Origin: Maritalea sp051251695
GTDB taxonomy: Bacteria; Pseudomonadota; Alphaproteobacteria; Rhizobiales; Devosiaceae
Length of the DNA: 64,000 bases
Direction: 5' to 3'
NCBI RefSeq assembly: GCF_051251695.1
Contig: NZ_JBPOEU010000008.1
Span: forward strand, 1-64,000
Position 1 is the stretch's first letter. Every line of letters begins with the position of its first letter. The notes under the pieces were generated by a model. The model was not told the DNA's origin and did not search any database. It was given only the letters and a program-made list of their open reading frames with translations. A program made the translations under genes and the position numbers. Below, piece after piece: positions 9,562-17,519 of this stretch.

Positions 9562-10527
9562 GTGAAAAAAATGATTATGAGTGCTGCGATTGGCGCAGCA
9601 ATGGTTGTAGGGGCGGCAGTACCGTCTTTTGCACAGCAACAGTTTATCTCCATCGGTACTGGTGGCGTAACTGGTGTTTATTATCCAACTGGTGGCGCGA
9701 TCTGTCGTTTGGTCAACAAAAACCGTAAAGAACATGGCATTCGTTGTGCTGTGGAATCTACTGGTGGGTCTGTTTATAACATCAACACAATTCGCCAAGG
9801 CGAGCTTGAGTTTGGCGTTGCACAATCTGACTGGCAGTATCACGCATATAACGGCACTTCAAAATTTGAAGAGCAGGGTGCATTTACTGACCTTCGTGCT
9901 GTTTTCTCAGTTCACCCAGAGCCATTTACGGTTGTGGCGCGTGCCGATTCAGGCATCAAAAACTTTGCAGATCTTAAAGGTAAGCGCGTGAATATCGGTA
10001 ACCCCGGTTCAGGTCAGCGCGGCACAATGGATGTTGTGTTGGATGCACTTGGCTGGACAACTGCTGATTTTGCATTGGCGTCTGAACTTAAGGCATCTGA
10101 GCAATCACAGGCACTTTGCGACAACAAACTTGACGCAATGATCTACACGGTTGGTCACCCTTCTGGCTCAATCTCTGAAGCGACAACATCATGTGATTCA
10201 GTATTGGTAAATGTAACTGGTCCTGAGATCGAAAAATTGATTGCAGAGAACTCTTTCTACCGGATTGCAACAATTCCAGGCGGCATGTATCGCGGTAACG
10301 ATGAAGACACCACAACGTTTGGTGTTGGCGCAACGTTCGTTTCATCAGCTGCGGTTGCAGATGAAGTTGTTTACGAAGTTGTAAAAGCTGTGTTTGACGA
10401 CATTGACGGCTTCCGCAAATTGCACCCTGCATTTGCAAACCTTGATCCAAAACAAATGGCAAAAGACGGTCTTTCAGCACCGATCCATGCTGGCGCTGCG
10501 AAATATTATGCAGAGAATGGCATGTAG
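9562..10527 (+). CDS. TAXI-family TRAP transporter solute-binding protein
   Basis: Periplasmic receptor of a TRAP-TAXI secondary transporter. I chose GTG 9562 because AAAGGGAG stands about 9 bp upstream; an earlier in-frame ATG at 9535 has no such site. The resulting 321 residues open with a Sec signal peptide (KKMIMSAAIGAAMVVGAAVP, cleaved near SFA-QQQF). The mature part shows the TAXI signature ISIGTGGVTGVYYPTGGAIC and later KGKRVNIGNPGSGQRGT. TAXI receptors bind organic or amino acids such as glutamate and 2-oxoglutarate; the ligand here is not evident. The fused permease follows after a hairpin. Confidence 0.94.
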   Translation: MKKMIMSAAIGAAMVVGAAVPSFAQQQFISIGTGGVTGVYYPTGGAICRLVNKNRKEHGIRCAVESTGGSVYNINTIRQGELEFGVAQSDWQYHAYNGTSKFEEQGAFTDLRAVFSVHPEPFTVVARADSGIKNFADLKGKRVNIGNPGSGQRGTMDVVLDALGWTTADFALASELKASEQSQALCDNKLDAMIYTVGHPSGSISEATTSCDSVLVNVTGPEIEKLIAENSFYRIATIPGGMYRGNDEDTTTFGVGATFVSSAAVADEVVYEVVKAVFDDIDGFRKLHPAFANLDPKQMAKDGLSAPIHAGAAKYYAENGM

Positions 10528-10540
10528 GCCATAACATTTG

Positions 10541-10562
10541 GGGTGGCGCAACTGTGCCACCT
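10541..10562 (+). terminator. Intercistronic hairpin between TRAP receptor and permease
   Basis: GGGTGGCG and TGCCACCT pair (with wobbles) around a 6-nt loop, starting 14 bp after the receptor stop. No U-run follows directly. In binding-protein transporter operons such hairpins often stabilise the upstream message or partly terminate, giving more receptor than permease; that role is inferred here. Confidence 0.5.
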
Positions 10563-10608
10563 CATACCCAATTTGGGTAAGAATTTGTAGGGGTTCTGGG
10601 AGGGGCAA

Positions 10609-13242
10609 ATGAGCGACGTAAACAAAAATGAGAATTCACCACTAAGTGATGAGGAACTGGAAGATCTGGTTGCCTCCACTGATAGTGGGGCACGTAATCC
10701 AGCAGGGCCAGTTGGGAAATTTATTGCCGGATTGGCACTTTTTTGGGCGCTTTTCCAGCTTTGGATCGCTTCACCATTACCCTATACGGCGATTGGCCGT
10801 ATCATTCCTGTTTTAAACGATACACAAACTCGCTCGCTGCATTTGGCGATTGCGGTTTTCTTGGCGTTTATGGCATATCCGGCGTTTAAATCGAGCTCAC
10901 GTTCCCGCATTCCTATTTATGATTGGGTGTTGGGAAGTGTTGGAGCACTTTGTGCTGGGTACGCATTCTATGCTTATGGAACCTTGGCAGCCACTGGTGC
11001 GCAGGGCCTACCAACAACTTTACAGTTGGTGATGTCCGGCGTTGGTTTGTTGATCCTGCTCGAAGCCGCAAGACGCGCCTTGGGGCCAGCTCTTGCGATC
11101 GTAGCGTTGATTTTCCTCGTGTATGTTTTCTTCGGGTCTGAAAGTTTCATTCCTGACGTTATCCGCTGGAAAGGCGCTAGCTTCTCCAAAGCCATGAGCC
11201 ATATGTGGTTGACCACAGAAGGCGTGTTCGGCATTGCACTGGGCGTCTCTGCCAGCTTTGTTTTCCTTTTCGTGTTGTTCGGATCGCTTCTAGATAAAGC
11301 GGGCGCGGGCAACTATTTCATTCAAATTGCATTTTCATTATTGGGCCACCTTCGCGGCGGACCTGCGAAAGCTGCCGTTGTGGGTTCTGCGATGACCGGG
11401 CTTATTTCCGGCTCCTCGATCGCCAATGTGGTGACCACCGGCACTTTCACCATTCCTTTGATGAAGCGTGTTGGGTTTACCTCAGAACAAGCCGGATCGG
11501 TTGAAGTTGCCTCTTCGGTAAACGGTCAAATCATGCCACCTGTTATGGGCGCTGCAGCGTTCTTGATGGTGGAATATATCGGCATTCCATATGTTGAAGT
11601 AATCAAGCACGCGTTCTTGCCAGCCGTCGTTTCTTACATTGCGCTGTTGTACATTGTGCATTTGGAGGCCTTGAAGAAGGGCATGACGGCGCTGCCGAAG
11701 CCTGTTCAAAAAACCAAAACCCTCGTTCAACAGTTACTGTCGACTTTCATCGGTTTTGCTGTTTTTGGTGCGCTGTGTTTTGGCATTTATTACGGCATCG
11801 GTTGGATGCGTGGCGTGTTTGGTGAAAACGCTTCAATCATTCTCACCATCGGCACTTTGGTGATTTATGTTGCCATGGTTGCAGTTGCGGCACGTAAGCC
11901 AAACCTTGAAATGGATGATCCTAAATCTGAAATTGTTGAGCTACCGGCATATGACGATGTTAAGGGCACGGGCCTTCATTACATCTTGCCGATCGTGGTG
12001 CTGGTTTGGTTCCTGATGATCGAGCGTAAATCACCTGGATTGTCTGCGTTTTGGGCATCTTCACTATTGATCGTGATTCTGCTGACGCAAAAACCGCTTA
12101 AGGCGTTTTTCCGTAAGTCAGGCGATTTAGCTGCAGAGTTCAAAGATGGCTTTGACGATCTGATCGCTGGCATGATCGCCGGATCACGCAACATGATTGG
12201 AATTGGTGTTGCAACCGCTACGGCTGGCATTATCGTTGGTACGGTTACTCTAACCGGAGTTGGCCAAGTTATGGCTGAACTTGTTGAGTTCTTATCCGGC
12301 GGCAACCTCATTATCATGTTGATGTGTGTTGGCGTGATCAGTTTGATCTTGGGCATGGGCTTGCCGACAACAGCGAACTATATTGTTGTGTCATCATTGA
12401 TGGCGGGTGTTGTGGTTGAGCTTGGTGCGCAAAATGGTCTAATTGTGCCGTTGATCGCTGTTCATATGTTCGTGTTCTACTTTGGCATAATGGCGGATGT
12501 TACGCCCCCGGTGGGCCTCGCCTCCTTTGCCGCAGCCGCCGTTTCTGGCGGCGATCCAATCAAGACGGGCTTCACAGCATTTTTCTACAGTTTGCGTACA
12601 GTTGCGCTGCCATTCCTGTTTATCTTCAACACCGATTTGTTGCTGATTAATGTTGGCTGGATTGACGGTATTATCATCTTCATTGTGGCGACGGTGGCCA
12701 TGTTACTGTTCGCGGCGGGAACGCAAGGATATTTCTTTGCGAAGTCTCGCAAGTGGGAAAGTGCTTTGCTTATCCTAATCGCGTTCACGTTGTTCCGTCC
12801 CGGTTTCTTCTTGGATTATGTTCAACAGCCTTATCAAACATCTGCGGCGACGCAGTTGGAAGAAGTTGTGGGCAAAGCGCCGATTGGTAGCGACATTCGC
12901 ATCGTCGTGAGTGGACCTGATTTTGATACCGGTGAAGCCAAAGACGTGACGGTTATCTTGCCTGTTACCGATGAAGGTGATGGTGCGACAAGGCTAACAG
13001 GTGCTGGCATTACGACCTTCCCAGAGGGCGAGATCGTGAAACTGGATGAGCCGTTCCCTGGAACGCCATATTTCGAGAAACTTGGCGGGTTTGATTTCTA
13101 TTTAGACGAACCAGTTGAAATCAAGTCGGTGCAAACTGCGGCTGACCGGATGCCCAAGCAGATATTCTACATTCCAGCGCTTTTGTTGCTGGGTCTTGTG
13201 ATTATGCTGCAACGTCGCCGTCAAACTCAACCCGCGTTTTAA
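10609..13242 (+). CDS. TRAP transporter permease, fused small and large subunits
   Basis: 877-residue membrane protein of the 4TM/12TM fused type that partners TAXI receptors. Hydrophobic helices fill residues about 35-260 and 300-700. The DctM part shows GSAMTGLISGSSIANVVTTG and later GLPTTANYIVVSSLM and VTPPVGLASFAAAAVSGGDP, all characteristic. A C-terminal soluble stretch of roughly residues 735-850 resembles the DUF3394 extension known from such fusions and ends with one more helix and RRRQTQ. A strong GGGAGGGG ribosome site precedes ATG 10609. It is followed 11 bp later by the UspA gene. Confidence 0.95.
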   Translation: MSDVNKNENSPLSDEELEDLVASTDSGARNPAGPVGKFIAGLALFWALFQLWIASPLPYTAIGRIIPVLNDTQTRSLHLAIAVFLAFMAYPAFKSSSRSRIPIYDWVLGSVGALCAGYAFYAYGTLAATGAQGLPTTLQLVMSGVGLLILLEAARRALGPALAIVALIFLVYVFFGSESFIPDVIRWKGASFSKAMSHMWLTTEGVFGIALGVSASFVFLFVLFGSLLDKAGAGNYFIQIAFSLLGHLRGGPAKAAVVGSAMTGLISGSSIANVVTTGTFTIPLMKRVGFTSEQAGSVEVASSVNGQIMPPVMGAAAFLMVEYIGIPYVEVIKHAFLPAVVSYIALLYIVHLEALKKGMTALPKPVQKTKTLVQQLLSTFIGFAVFGALCFGIYYGIGWMRGVFGENASIILTIGTLVIYVAMVAVAARKPNLEMDDPKSEIVELPAYDDVKGTGLHYILPIVVLVWFLMIERKSPGLSAFWASSLLIVILLTQKPLKAFFRKSGDLAAEFKDGFDDLIAGMIAGSRNMIGIGVATATAGIIVGTVTLTGVGQVMAELVEFLSGGNLIIMLMCVGVISLILGMGLPTTANYIVVSSLMAGVVVELGAQNGLIVPLIAVHMFVFYFGIMADVTPPVGLASFAAAAVSGGDPIKTGFTAFFYSLRTVALPFLFIFNTDLLLINVGWIDGIIIFIVATVAMLLFAAGTQGYFFAKSRKWESALLILIAFTLFRPGFFLDYVQQPYQTSAATQLEEVVGKAPIGSDIRIVVSGPDFDTGEAKDVTVILPVTDEGDGATRLTGAGITTFPEGEIVKLDEPFPGTPYFEKLGGFDFYLDEPVEIKSVQTAADRMPKQIFYIPALLLLGLVIMLQRRRQTQPAF

Positions 13243-13253
13243 GGAGAATTTGA

Positions 13254-13685
13254 ATGTTTAAATCTGTTTTATTACCGGTTGATTTGGGGCAGGAAAGCTC
13301 TTGGGACAGGGCCATGCCTGCAGCGCAGCAAATCGCGCGCGATTATGGCGCGAAACTCACCATTATGAGTGTTGTGCCAAATTTTGGTCTGCCTATGGTG
13401 TCTCAATATTTCCCGGAAGGGTTTGAGAAACAGGCCGAAAGTGCTGCTTCAGCCGCTTTGAAGCAGTTCGTCGCAGATCATTGCGACGACCCGGCATCAG
13501 TGAAACGGTTTACCGCAAGCGGTACGATTTACGATGAGATCTTGCGCTATGCGGATAAAATCAAATGCGATGTCATTGTTATGGGATCGCATAGACCGGC
13601 GCTTCAAGACTATATGCTCGGCCCCAATGCCGCGCGCGTTGTGCGACATGCCAAGCAATCAGTCTTTGTTGTAAGACCAGACTAA
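13254..13685 (+). CDS. Universal stress protein (UspA family) linked to TRAP transporter
   Basis: 143-residue single UspA domain: MFKSVLLPVDLGQESSWDRA at the N-terminus and DVIVMGSHRPALQDYMLGPN with RVVRHAKQSVFVVRP at the end, the ATP-binding G-x2-G-x9-G(S/T)-like region. AAGGAG lies 7 bp before the start and the gene follows the permease after 11 bp. Usp proteins next to TRAP permeases, such as TeaD of the ectoine system of Halomonas, modulate transport, so a regulatory role is likely. Its nucleotide binding cannot be proven from sequence. Confidence 0.92.
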   Translation: MFKSVLLPVDLGQESSWDRAMPAAQQIARDYGAKLTIMSVVPNFGLPMVSQYFPEGFEKQAESAASAALKQFVADHCDDPASVKRFTASGTIYDEILRYADKIKCDVIVMGSHRPALQDYMLGPNAARVVRHAKQSVFVVRPD

Positions 13686-13707
13686 AAGGTATTGGCGGAA
13701 CGAAAAG

Positions 13708-15057
13708 ATGTGTGCAGATCATGTGTTTCCACGCCATATGCGTGTGGACTATCCTGTTATTGCGTCCGGCGATGGGCCATGGCTATTTGATGTCGACGGG
13801 AAAAAGTATCTAGATGGGTGTGGCGGGGCCGCTGTTTCGTGCCTTGGCCATTCGCCCAAGCGCGTTATAGATGCGGTAAAAGACCAGCTCGATAAAATCT
13901 CATATGCGCACACGTCGTTCTTTACTTCAGAGCCAGCCGAACGCTTAGCTGATAAGCTGATTGAGCTGGCGCCTGACAATATGGAGCGGGTCTATTTCGT
14001 CTCTGGCGGATCAGAAGCTACTGAAAGCGCGATCAAGCTGGCGCGGCAGTATTTTCTGGAAATAGGGCAACCTGATCGCAAACATATTATTGCGCGCAAG
14101 CAGAGCTACCACGGCAATACGCTTGGCGCGTTGTCGGCGGGCGGCAATATGTGGCGCAAGGCGCAGTTCGAGCCGCTTTTGGTGCCCTCGATGGTTCATA
14201 TTGATCCGTGTCATTATTGGCGCTTTGGGCTGGATGGTGAAAGCGAAGTTGATTACGGCCTACGGATGGCAAATCAATTGGAGGAAATGATCCTTCAATT
14301 GGGCACGAAGAATGTTGCGGCTTTTATCGCTGAGCCAATTGTTGGTGCGACCATGGGTGCAGTGCCGCCTGCGGAAGGTTATTATGATCGCATTCAGGCG
14401 ATCTGCCAGCGACATGGTGTGCTGTTGATTATGGATGAAGTGATGGTCGGGTGTGGGCGCACCGGTAAGTATTTCGCATCAGAACATTACAACATCAAGC
14501 CGGACATGATTTGCATCGCAAAGGGGATTGCAGCGGGAGTTCAGCCCCTCGCGGCAATGATCTGTTCGGGCGAGATTTATGCCTCGATTAAGAAGGGCAG
14601 CGGGTTTTTCCAGCATGGCCATACCTATTTGGGTCACCCGGCAGCCTGCGCTGCAGGGCTAGCGGTACTTGAAGAGATCGAAACGAAACAATTGCTGCCC
14701 CGTGTTGTCGAGCTTGGAGAATTGTTGGAAGCTGCATTGCACAAGAAGTTCGGACAACATCCATTTGTCGGTGACATTCGGGGCAAGGGGTTGTTTTGGG
14801 GATTAGAATTGGTGGAAGACCGACAAACCAAAATACCATTTGATCCCAAACTGGGTATTGCAATGCAAGCCAAGAAAGCCGCATTTGAACGTGGTTTGAT
14901 GATTTACCCAATGGGTGGAACCGTTGACGGGAAAAGCGGAGACCATATTTTGCTTGCGCCTCCCTTCATCTACGAAAATGAACATATCGACTTGCTTGTT
15001 GATTTATTGGCGATTGCTTTGGATGATGTGTTTGGTGATCGTTTGGGCAGCAAATGA
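13708..15057 (+). CDS. Class-III PLP-dependent aminotransferase
   Basis: 449-residue fold-type I omega-aminotransferase. Landmarks are GKKYLDGCGGAAVSCLGHSP near residue 30, YFVSGGSEATESAIKLARQY at about 94, LIMDEVMVGCGRTGKYFA near 240, and IAKGIAAGVQPLAAMI with the PLP lysine. The family covers beta-alanine, taurine, GABA and other omega-amino donors; the exact donor is not readable. Its stop overlaps the start of the BKACE gene by 4 bp (ATGA), so the two are translationally coupled. An aminotransferase feeding a beta-keto acid to the BKACE enzyme is the simplest reading. Confidence 0.92.
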   Translation: MCADHVFPRHMRVDYPVIASGDGPWLFDVDGKKYLDGCGGAAVSCLGHSPKRVIDAVKDQLDKISYAHTSFFTSEPAERLADKLIELAPDNMERVYFVSGGSEATESAIKLARQYFLEIGQPDRKHIIARKQSYHGNTLGALSAGGNMWRKAQFEPLLVPSMVHIDPCHYWRFGLDGESEVDYGLRMANQLEEMILQLGTKNVAAFIAEPIVGATMGAVPPAEGYYDRIQAICQRHGVLLIMDEVMVGCGRTGKYFASEHYNIKPDMICIAKGIAAGVQPLAAMICSGEIYASIKKGSGFFQHGHTYLGHPAACAAGLAVLEEIETKQLLPRVVELGELLEAALHKKFGQHPFVGDIRGKGLFWGLELVEDRQTKIPFDPKLGIAMQAKKAAFERGLMIYPMGGTVDGKSGDHILLAPPFIYENEHIDLLVDLLAIALDDVFGDRLGSK

Positions 15058-15845
15058 GTTTGCCCTACATAATGGTTGCACCAAATGGCGCTCGGCGCAC
15101 AAAGGCAGATCATAGGGCGTTGCCCATTTCGATCCCTGAAGTTGTCGAAACGGCAAGACAATGTTTTGCGGTTGGTGCCAATGGTATTCACGCCCATGTT
15201 CGCGGTTCACAAGATGAGCATGTTCTGGACGCTGGGCTCTATCGTGAACTGATTTCAGAATTGGCGCTGGTCGTGCCGAAAATGGATGTTCAAATCACTA
15301 CTGAAGCGGTCGGCATCTATTCACCTCAAGAGCAAATGCAGGTTGTGCAGGACGTGTATCCTAAGATGGTTTCTATCGCATTAGCAGAGCTGAGCAAGCA
15401 CCCTGATAGGGCAGAACTTAGCCAGTTTTATCATTCGCTCGCTGATGACAGCATAGACGTTCAACATATTCTTTACGATCCTGCCGAAGTTCAGCAATTC
15501 GAGCAATTTGTGGATCAAGGGGTAATCCCAAATGGTGCGCCCTCATTTTTGTTTGTGTTGGGACGTTACACAGCAGGACAGCAATCGAACCCCTTGCATT
15601 TCGATCCATTCCACAGCGCGATGCAAGCATCACCATTTTCGTCAGAAGCAAAAGTTATGACCTGTGCTTTTGGTGGACGGGAGACAGCTTGTCTTGTTCA
15701 TGCCGCTTCATTTGGAAGTGATTGTCGTGTCGGTTTTGAAAATAATTTGTACATGGCCGACCAAATAAATGCCCCGGATAATGGCGCACGAGTCGGGGAA
15801 CTCATTTCCAAACTAAAAGATGCTGCAACTAACTCTTCTTCATAA
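15054..15845 (+). CDS. Short BKACE-family (DUF849) beta-keto acid cleavage protein
   Basis: 263-residue relative of 3-keto-5-aminohexanoate cleavage enzyme (Kce/BKACE), which condenses a beta-keto acid with acetyl-CoA and splits out acetoacetate. Visible landmarks are VAPNGARRTKADH at residues 7-19, the metal ligand motif GIHAHVR near 44-50, and the C-terminal RVGFENNLYM that carries the third metal ligand (Glu). The usual length is 270-310 residues, so this is a compact variant. It overlaps the aminotransferase gene. The beta-keto substrate, probably the transamination product, is unknown. Confidence 0.85.
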   Translation: MSLPYIMVAPNGARRTKADHRALPISIPEVVETARQCFAVGANGIHAHVRGSQDEHVLDAGLYRELISELALVVPKMDVQITTEAVGIYSPQEQMQVVQDVYPKMVSIALAELSKHPDRAELSQFYHSLADDSIDVQHILYDPAEVQQFEQFVDQGVIPNGAPSFLFVLGRYTAGQQSNPLHFDPFHSAMQASPFSSEAKVMTCAFGGRETACLVHAASFGSDCRVGFENNLYMADQINAPDNGARVGELISKLKDAATNSSS

Positions 15846-15962
15846 CATGTTGAATAACAACGGATTTGCGAACATTTTTCACATGTCAGGTTGGTGTCAG
15901 TTTGTCATGATGGCATAGCCCAAGAACCGGAAAACGGTTTTGAACTAATTGGGAGGACATCT

Positions 15963-16937
15963 ATGTTCAAGAAATTCACAGCTGCTTTTGCAGCTACTTC
16001 ACTCATGCTTGGTGCAGCTGGCGTTGCATTGGCAGACGGTCATAAAGTCGTTGATGAAATCAAGTTTCTCATCCCCGGCGGCGCTGGCGGCGGCTGGGAT
16101 GGTACTGCACGCGGAACGGGTGAAGCCCTAACCAAATCAGGTATTGCTGGCGGCGCTACATATGAAAATATGTCTGGCGGCGGCGGCGGTAAAGCTATCG
16201 CACACATCATTGAGACCAACGACGAAAATACGTTGATGGTCAATTCAACGCCAATCGTGATCCGGTCTTTGCAAGGGGTATTCCCCCAGTCATTCCGTGA
16301 CCTGACCCCTATCGCCGGCACCATTGGTGATTACGGTGCGATGGTTGTCCACAAAGATAGCTCAATCGAAACGATGCAGGCTTTGTTGGCGACTTACGCA
16401 AACGATCCATCAAGCATTGCGATTGGTGGCGGCTCTGTTGCTGGTGGTATGGACCACTTGATCGCTGCATTGGTGATGAAAAATGCCGGTGCTAACCCAG
16501 TTGAAGTTAAGTACATTCCATACGATGCTGGCGGAAAAGCGATGGCTGGTTTGCTTTCGGGCGAAATTGCTGCGCTGACAACCGGTTTTGGCGAAGCTGC
16601 CGAACTTGCGCGTCAAGGTGAAGTAAACATTCTTTGTGTGACTGCACCGGAGCGTCTGCCAACTGCACCAGACACACCAACATGTGCTGAGGCTGGTTCT
16701 CCAGGTACAGAGTTTGTTAACTGGCGCGGTTTCTTTGGCGCACCAGGGATGTCTGATGAGAAAAAAGCACAGTTCGTAAAAGCGCTTAATGAAATGTACA
16801 GCACTGACGAATGGGCAACTGTTCGTGACCGGAATGGTTGGGTAGAGATCTTCAATGCTGATGCGGACTTCATTACGTTCCTTGAAGGCCAAGAAGAAGA
16901 AATCGGTTCGCTTATGCGCGAACTTGGCTTCCTTTAA
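15963..16937 (+). CDS. Tripartite tricarboxylate transporter solute-binding protein (TctC-like)
   Basis: Periplasmic receptor of a TTT-family transporter, 324 residues from ATG 15963, chosen because GGGAGGA stands 5 bp upstream; the open frame extends upstream without a ribosome site. The signal peptide is MFKKFTAAFAATSLMLGAAG with cleavage near ALA-DGHK. The mature part has FLIPGGAGGGWDGTARG and ENMSGGGGGKAIAHI, matching the loops that hold a carboxylate in the Bug/TctC fold, and FVNWRGFFGAPGM near residue 250. Ligands in this family include citrate, other di/tricarboxylates and aromatic acids; none can be assigned here. Confidence 0.93.
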   Translation: MFKKFTAAFAATSLMLGAAGVALADGHKVVDEIKFLIPGGAGGGWDGTARGTGEALTKSGIAGGATYENMSGGGGGKAIAHIIETNDENTLMVNSTPIVIRSLQGVFPQSFRDLTPIAGTIGDYGAMVVHKDSSIETMQALLATYANDPSSIAIGGGSVAGGMDHLIAALVMKNAGANPVEVKYIPYDAGGKAMAGLLSGEIAALTTGFGEAAELARQGEVNILCVTAPERLPTAPDTPTCAEAGSPGTEFVNWRGFFGAPGMSDEKKAQFVKALNEMYSTDEWATVRDRNGWVEIFNADADFITFLEGQEEEIGSLMRELGFL

Positions 16938-16953
16938 GCCATAACGACAATAT

Positions 16954-16979
16954 CGGCCGCAGCCTTTTGGTTGCGGCCG
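16954..16979 (+). terminator. Stem-loop after tctC-like gene
   Basis: CGGCCGCAGCC and GGTTGCGGCCG form an 11-bp stem (one G-U pair) with a TTTT loop, followed by a short TTT. It starts 17 bp after the receptor stop. It probably stabilises the receptor message or partly terminates, lowering expression of the membrane subunits downstream. Confidence 0.75.
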
Positions 16980-17004
16980 TTTCAGTTACGATTATTGTCT
17001 TTAG

Positions 17005-17031
17005 AGCGCCTGCATGTCAGGCGCTTCTTTT
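17005..17031 (+). terminator. Second stem-loop before tctB-like gene
   Basis: AGCGCCTG and CAGGCGCT form an 8-bp stem with a 5-nt loop, followed by TCTTTT. It lies 26 bp after the first hairpin and 24 bp before the GTG start of the small membrane subunit. Together the two look like a strong attenuation point inside the transporter operon. Confidence 0.75.
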
Positions 17032-17054
17032 AAGATCGGTCGGGGAGGCCAGTC

Positions 17055-17513
17055 GTGTTTTTTACCAACAGAAGAATTGGCGGTTTGTTATTGCTGGCAT
17101 TTTGCGTGACTTACGCAGTGCTTAGCCAACGCATTCCATTATTGCCATTTCAAGCGAATGTCGCGTTTCATGCGCGCACCATGCCCGAAGTTCTTGCCGT
17201 GCTGGGAATTGGTTTGAGCATCGCCATTATCGCGCTGCCTGCGTCCAAAGAATATCTGGATTTATCGGGTAAAAATTGGGGCACCGTGTTTTCGTTTTTG
17301 GTGCTGATGTCATTTTACGGCCTGACCATTCGACCCTTCGGATTTATTTTGTCTTCTTCGATTTTGCTGGGTGTTGGCTATTGGATATTGGGCGAGCGCA
17401 AAATTTGGTTGCTGCTTGCGACGTCAATTCCAATCGCGGTTGCATTTTGGGCACTAATGACACTTGGCTTGGGCGTGTTCATCGAACCGCTTCCTTGGTT
17501 TTTGAAAGGGTGA
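17055..17513 (+). CDS. TTT transporter small membrane subunit (TctB-like)
   Basis: 152-residue hydrophobic protein with about four helices: near residues 8-26, 47-65, 75-110 and 118-145. It starts at GTG 17055 behind GGGGAGG. Size, helix pattern and position between the TctC-like receptor and the TctA-like permease identify it as the TctB subunit, which is poorly conserved in sequence. It is followed by the large subunit after 6 bp. Confidence 0.88.
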   Translation: MFFTNRRIGGLLLLAFCVTYAVLSQRIPLLPFQANVAFHARTMPEVLAVLGIGLSIAIIALPASKEYLDLSGKNWGTVFSFLVLMSFYGLTIRPFGFILSSSILLGVGYWILGERKIWLLLATSIPIAVAFWALMTLGLGVFIEPLPWFLKG

Positions 17514-17519
17514 TGGACC

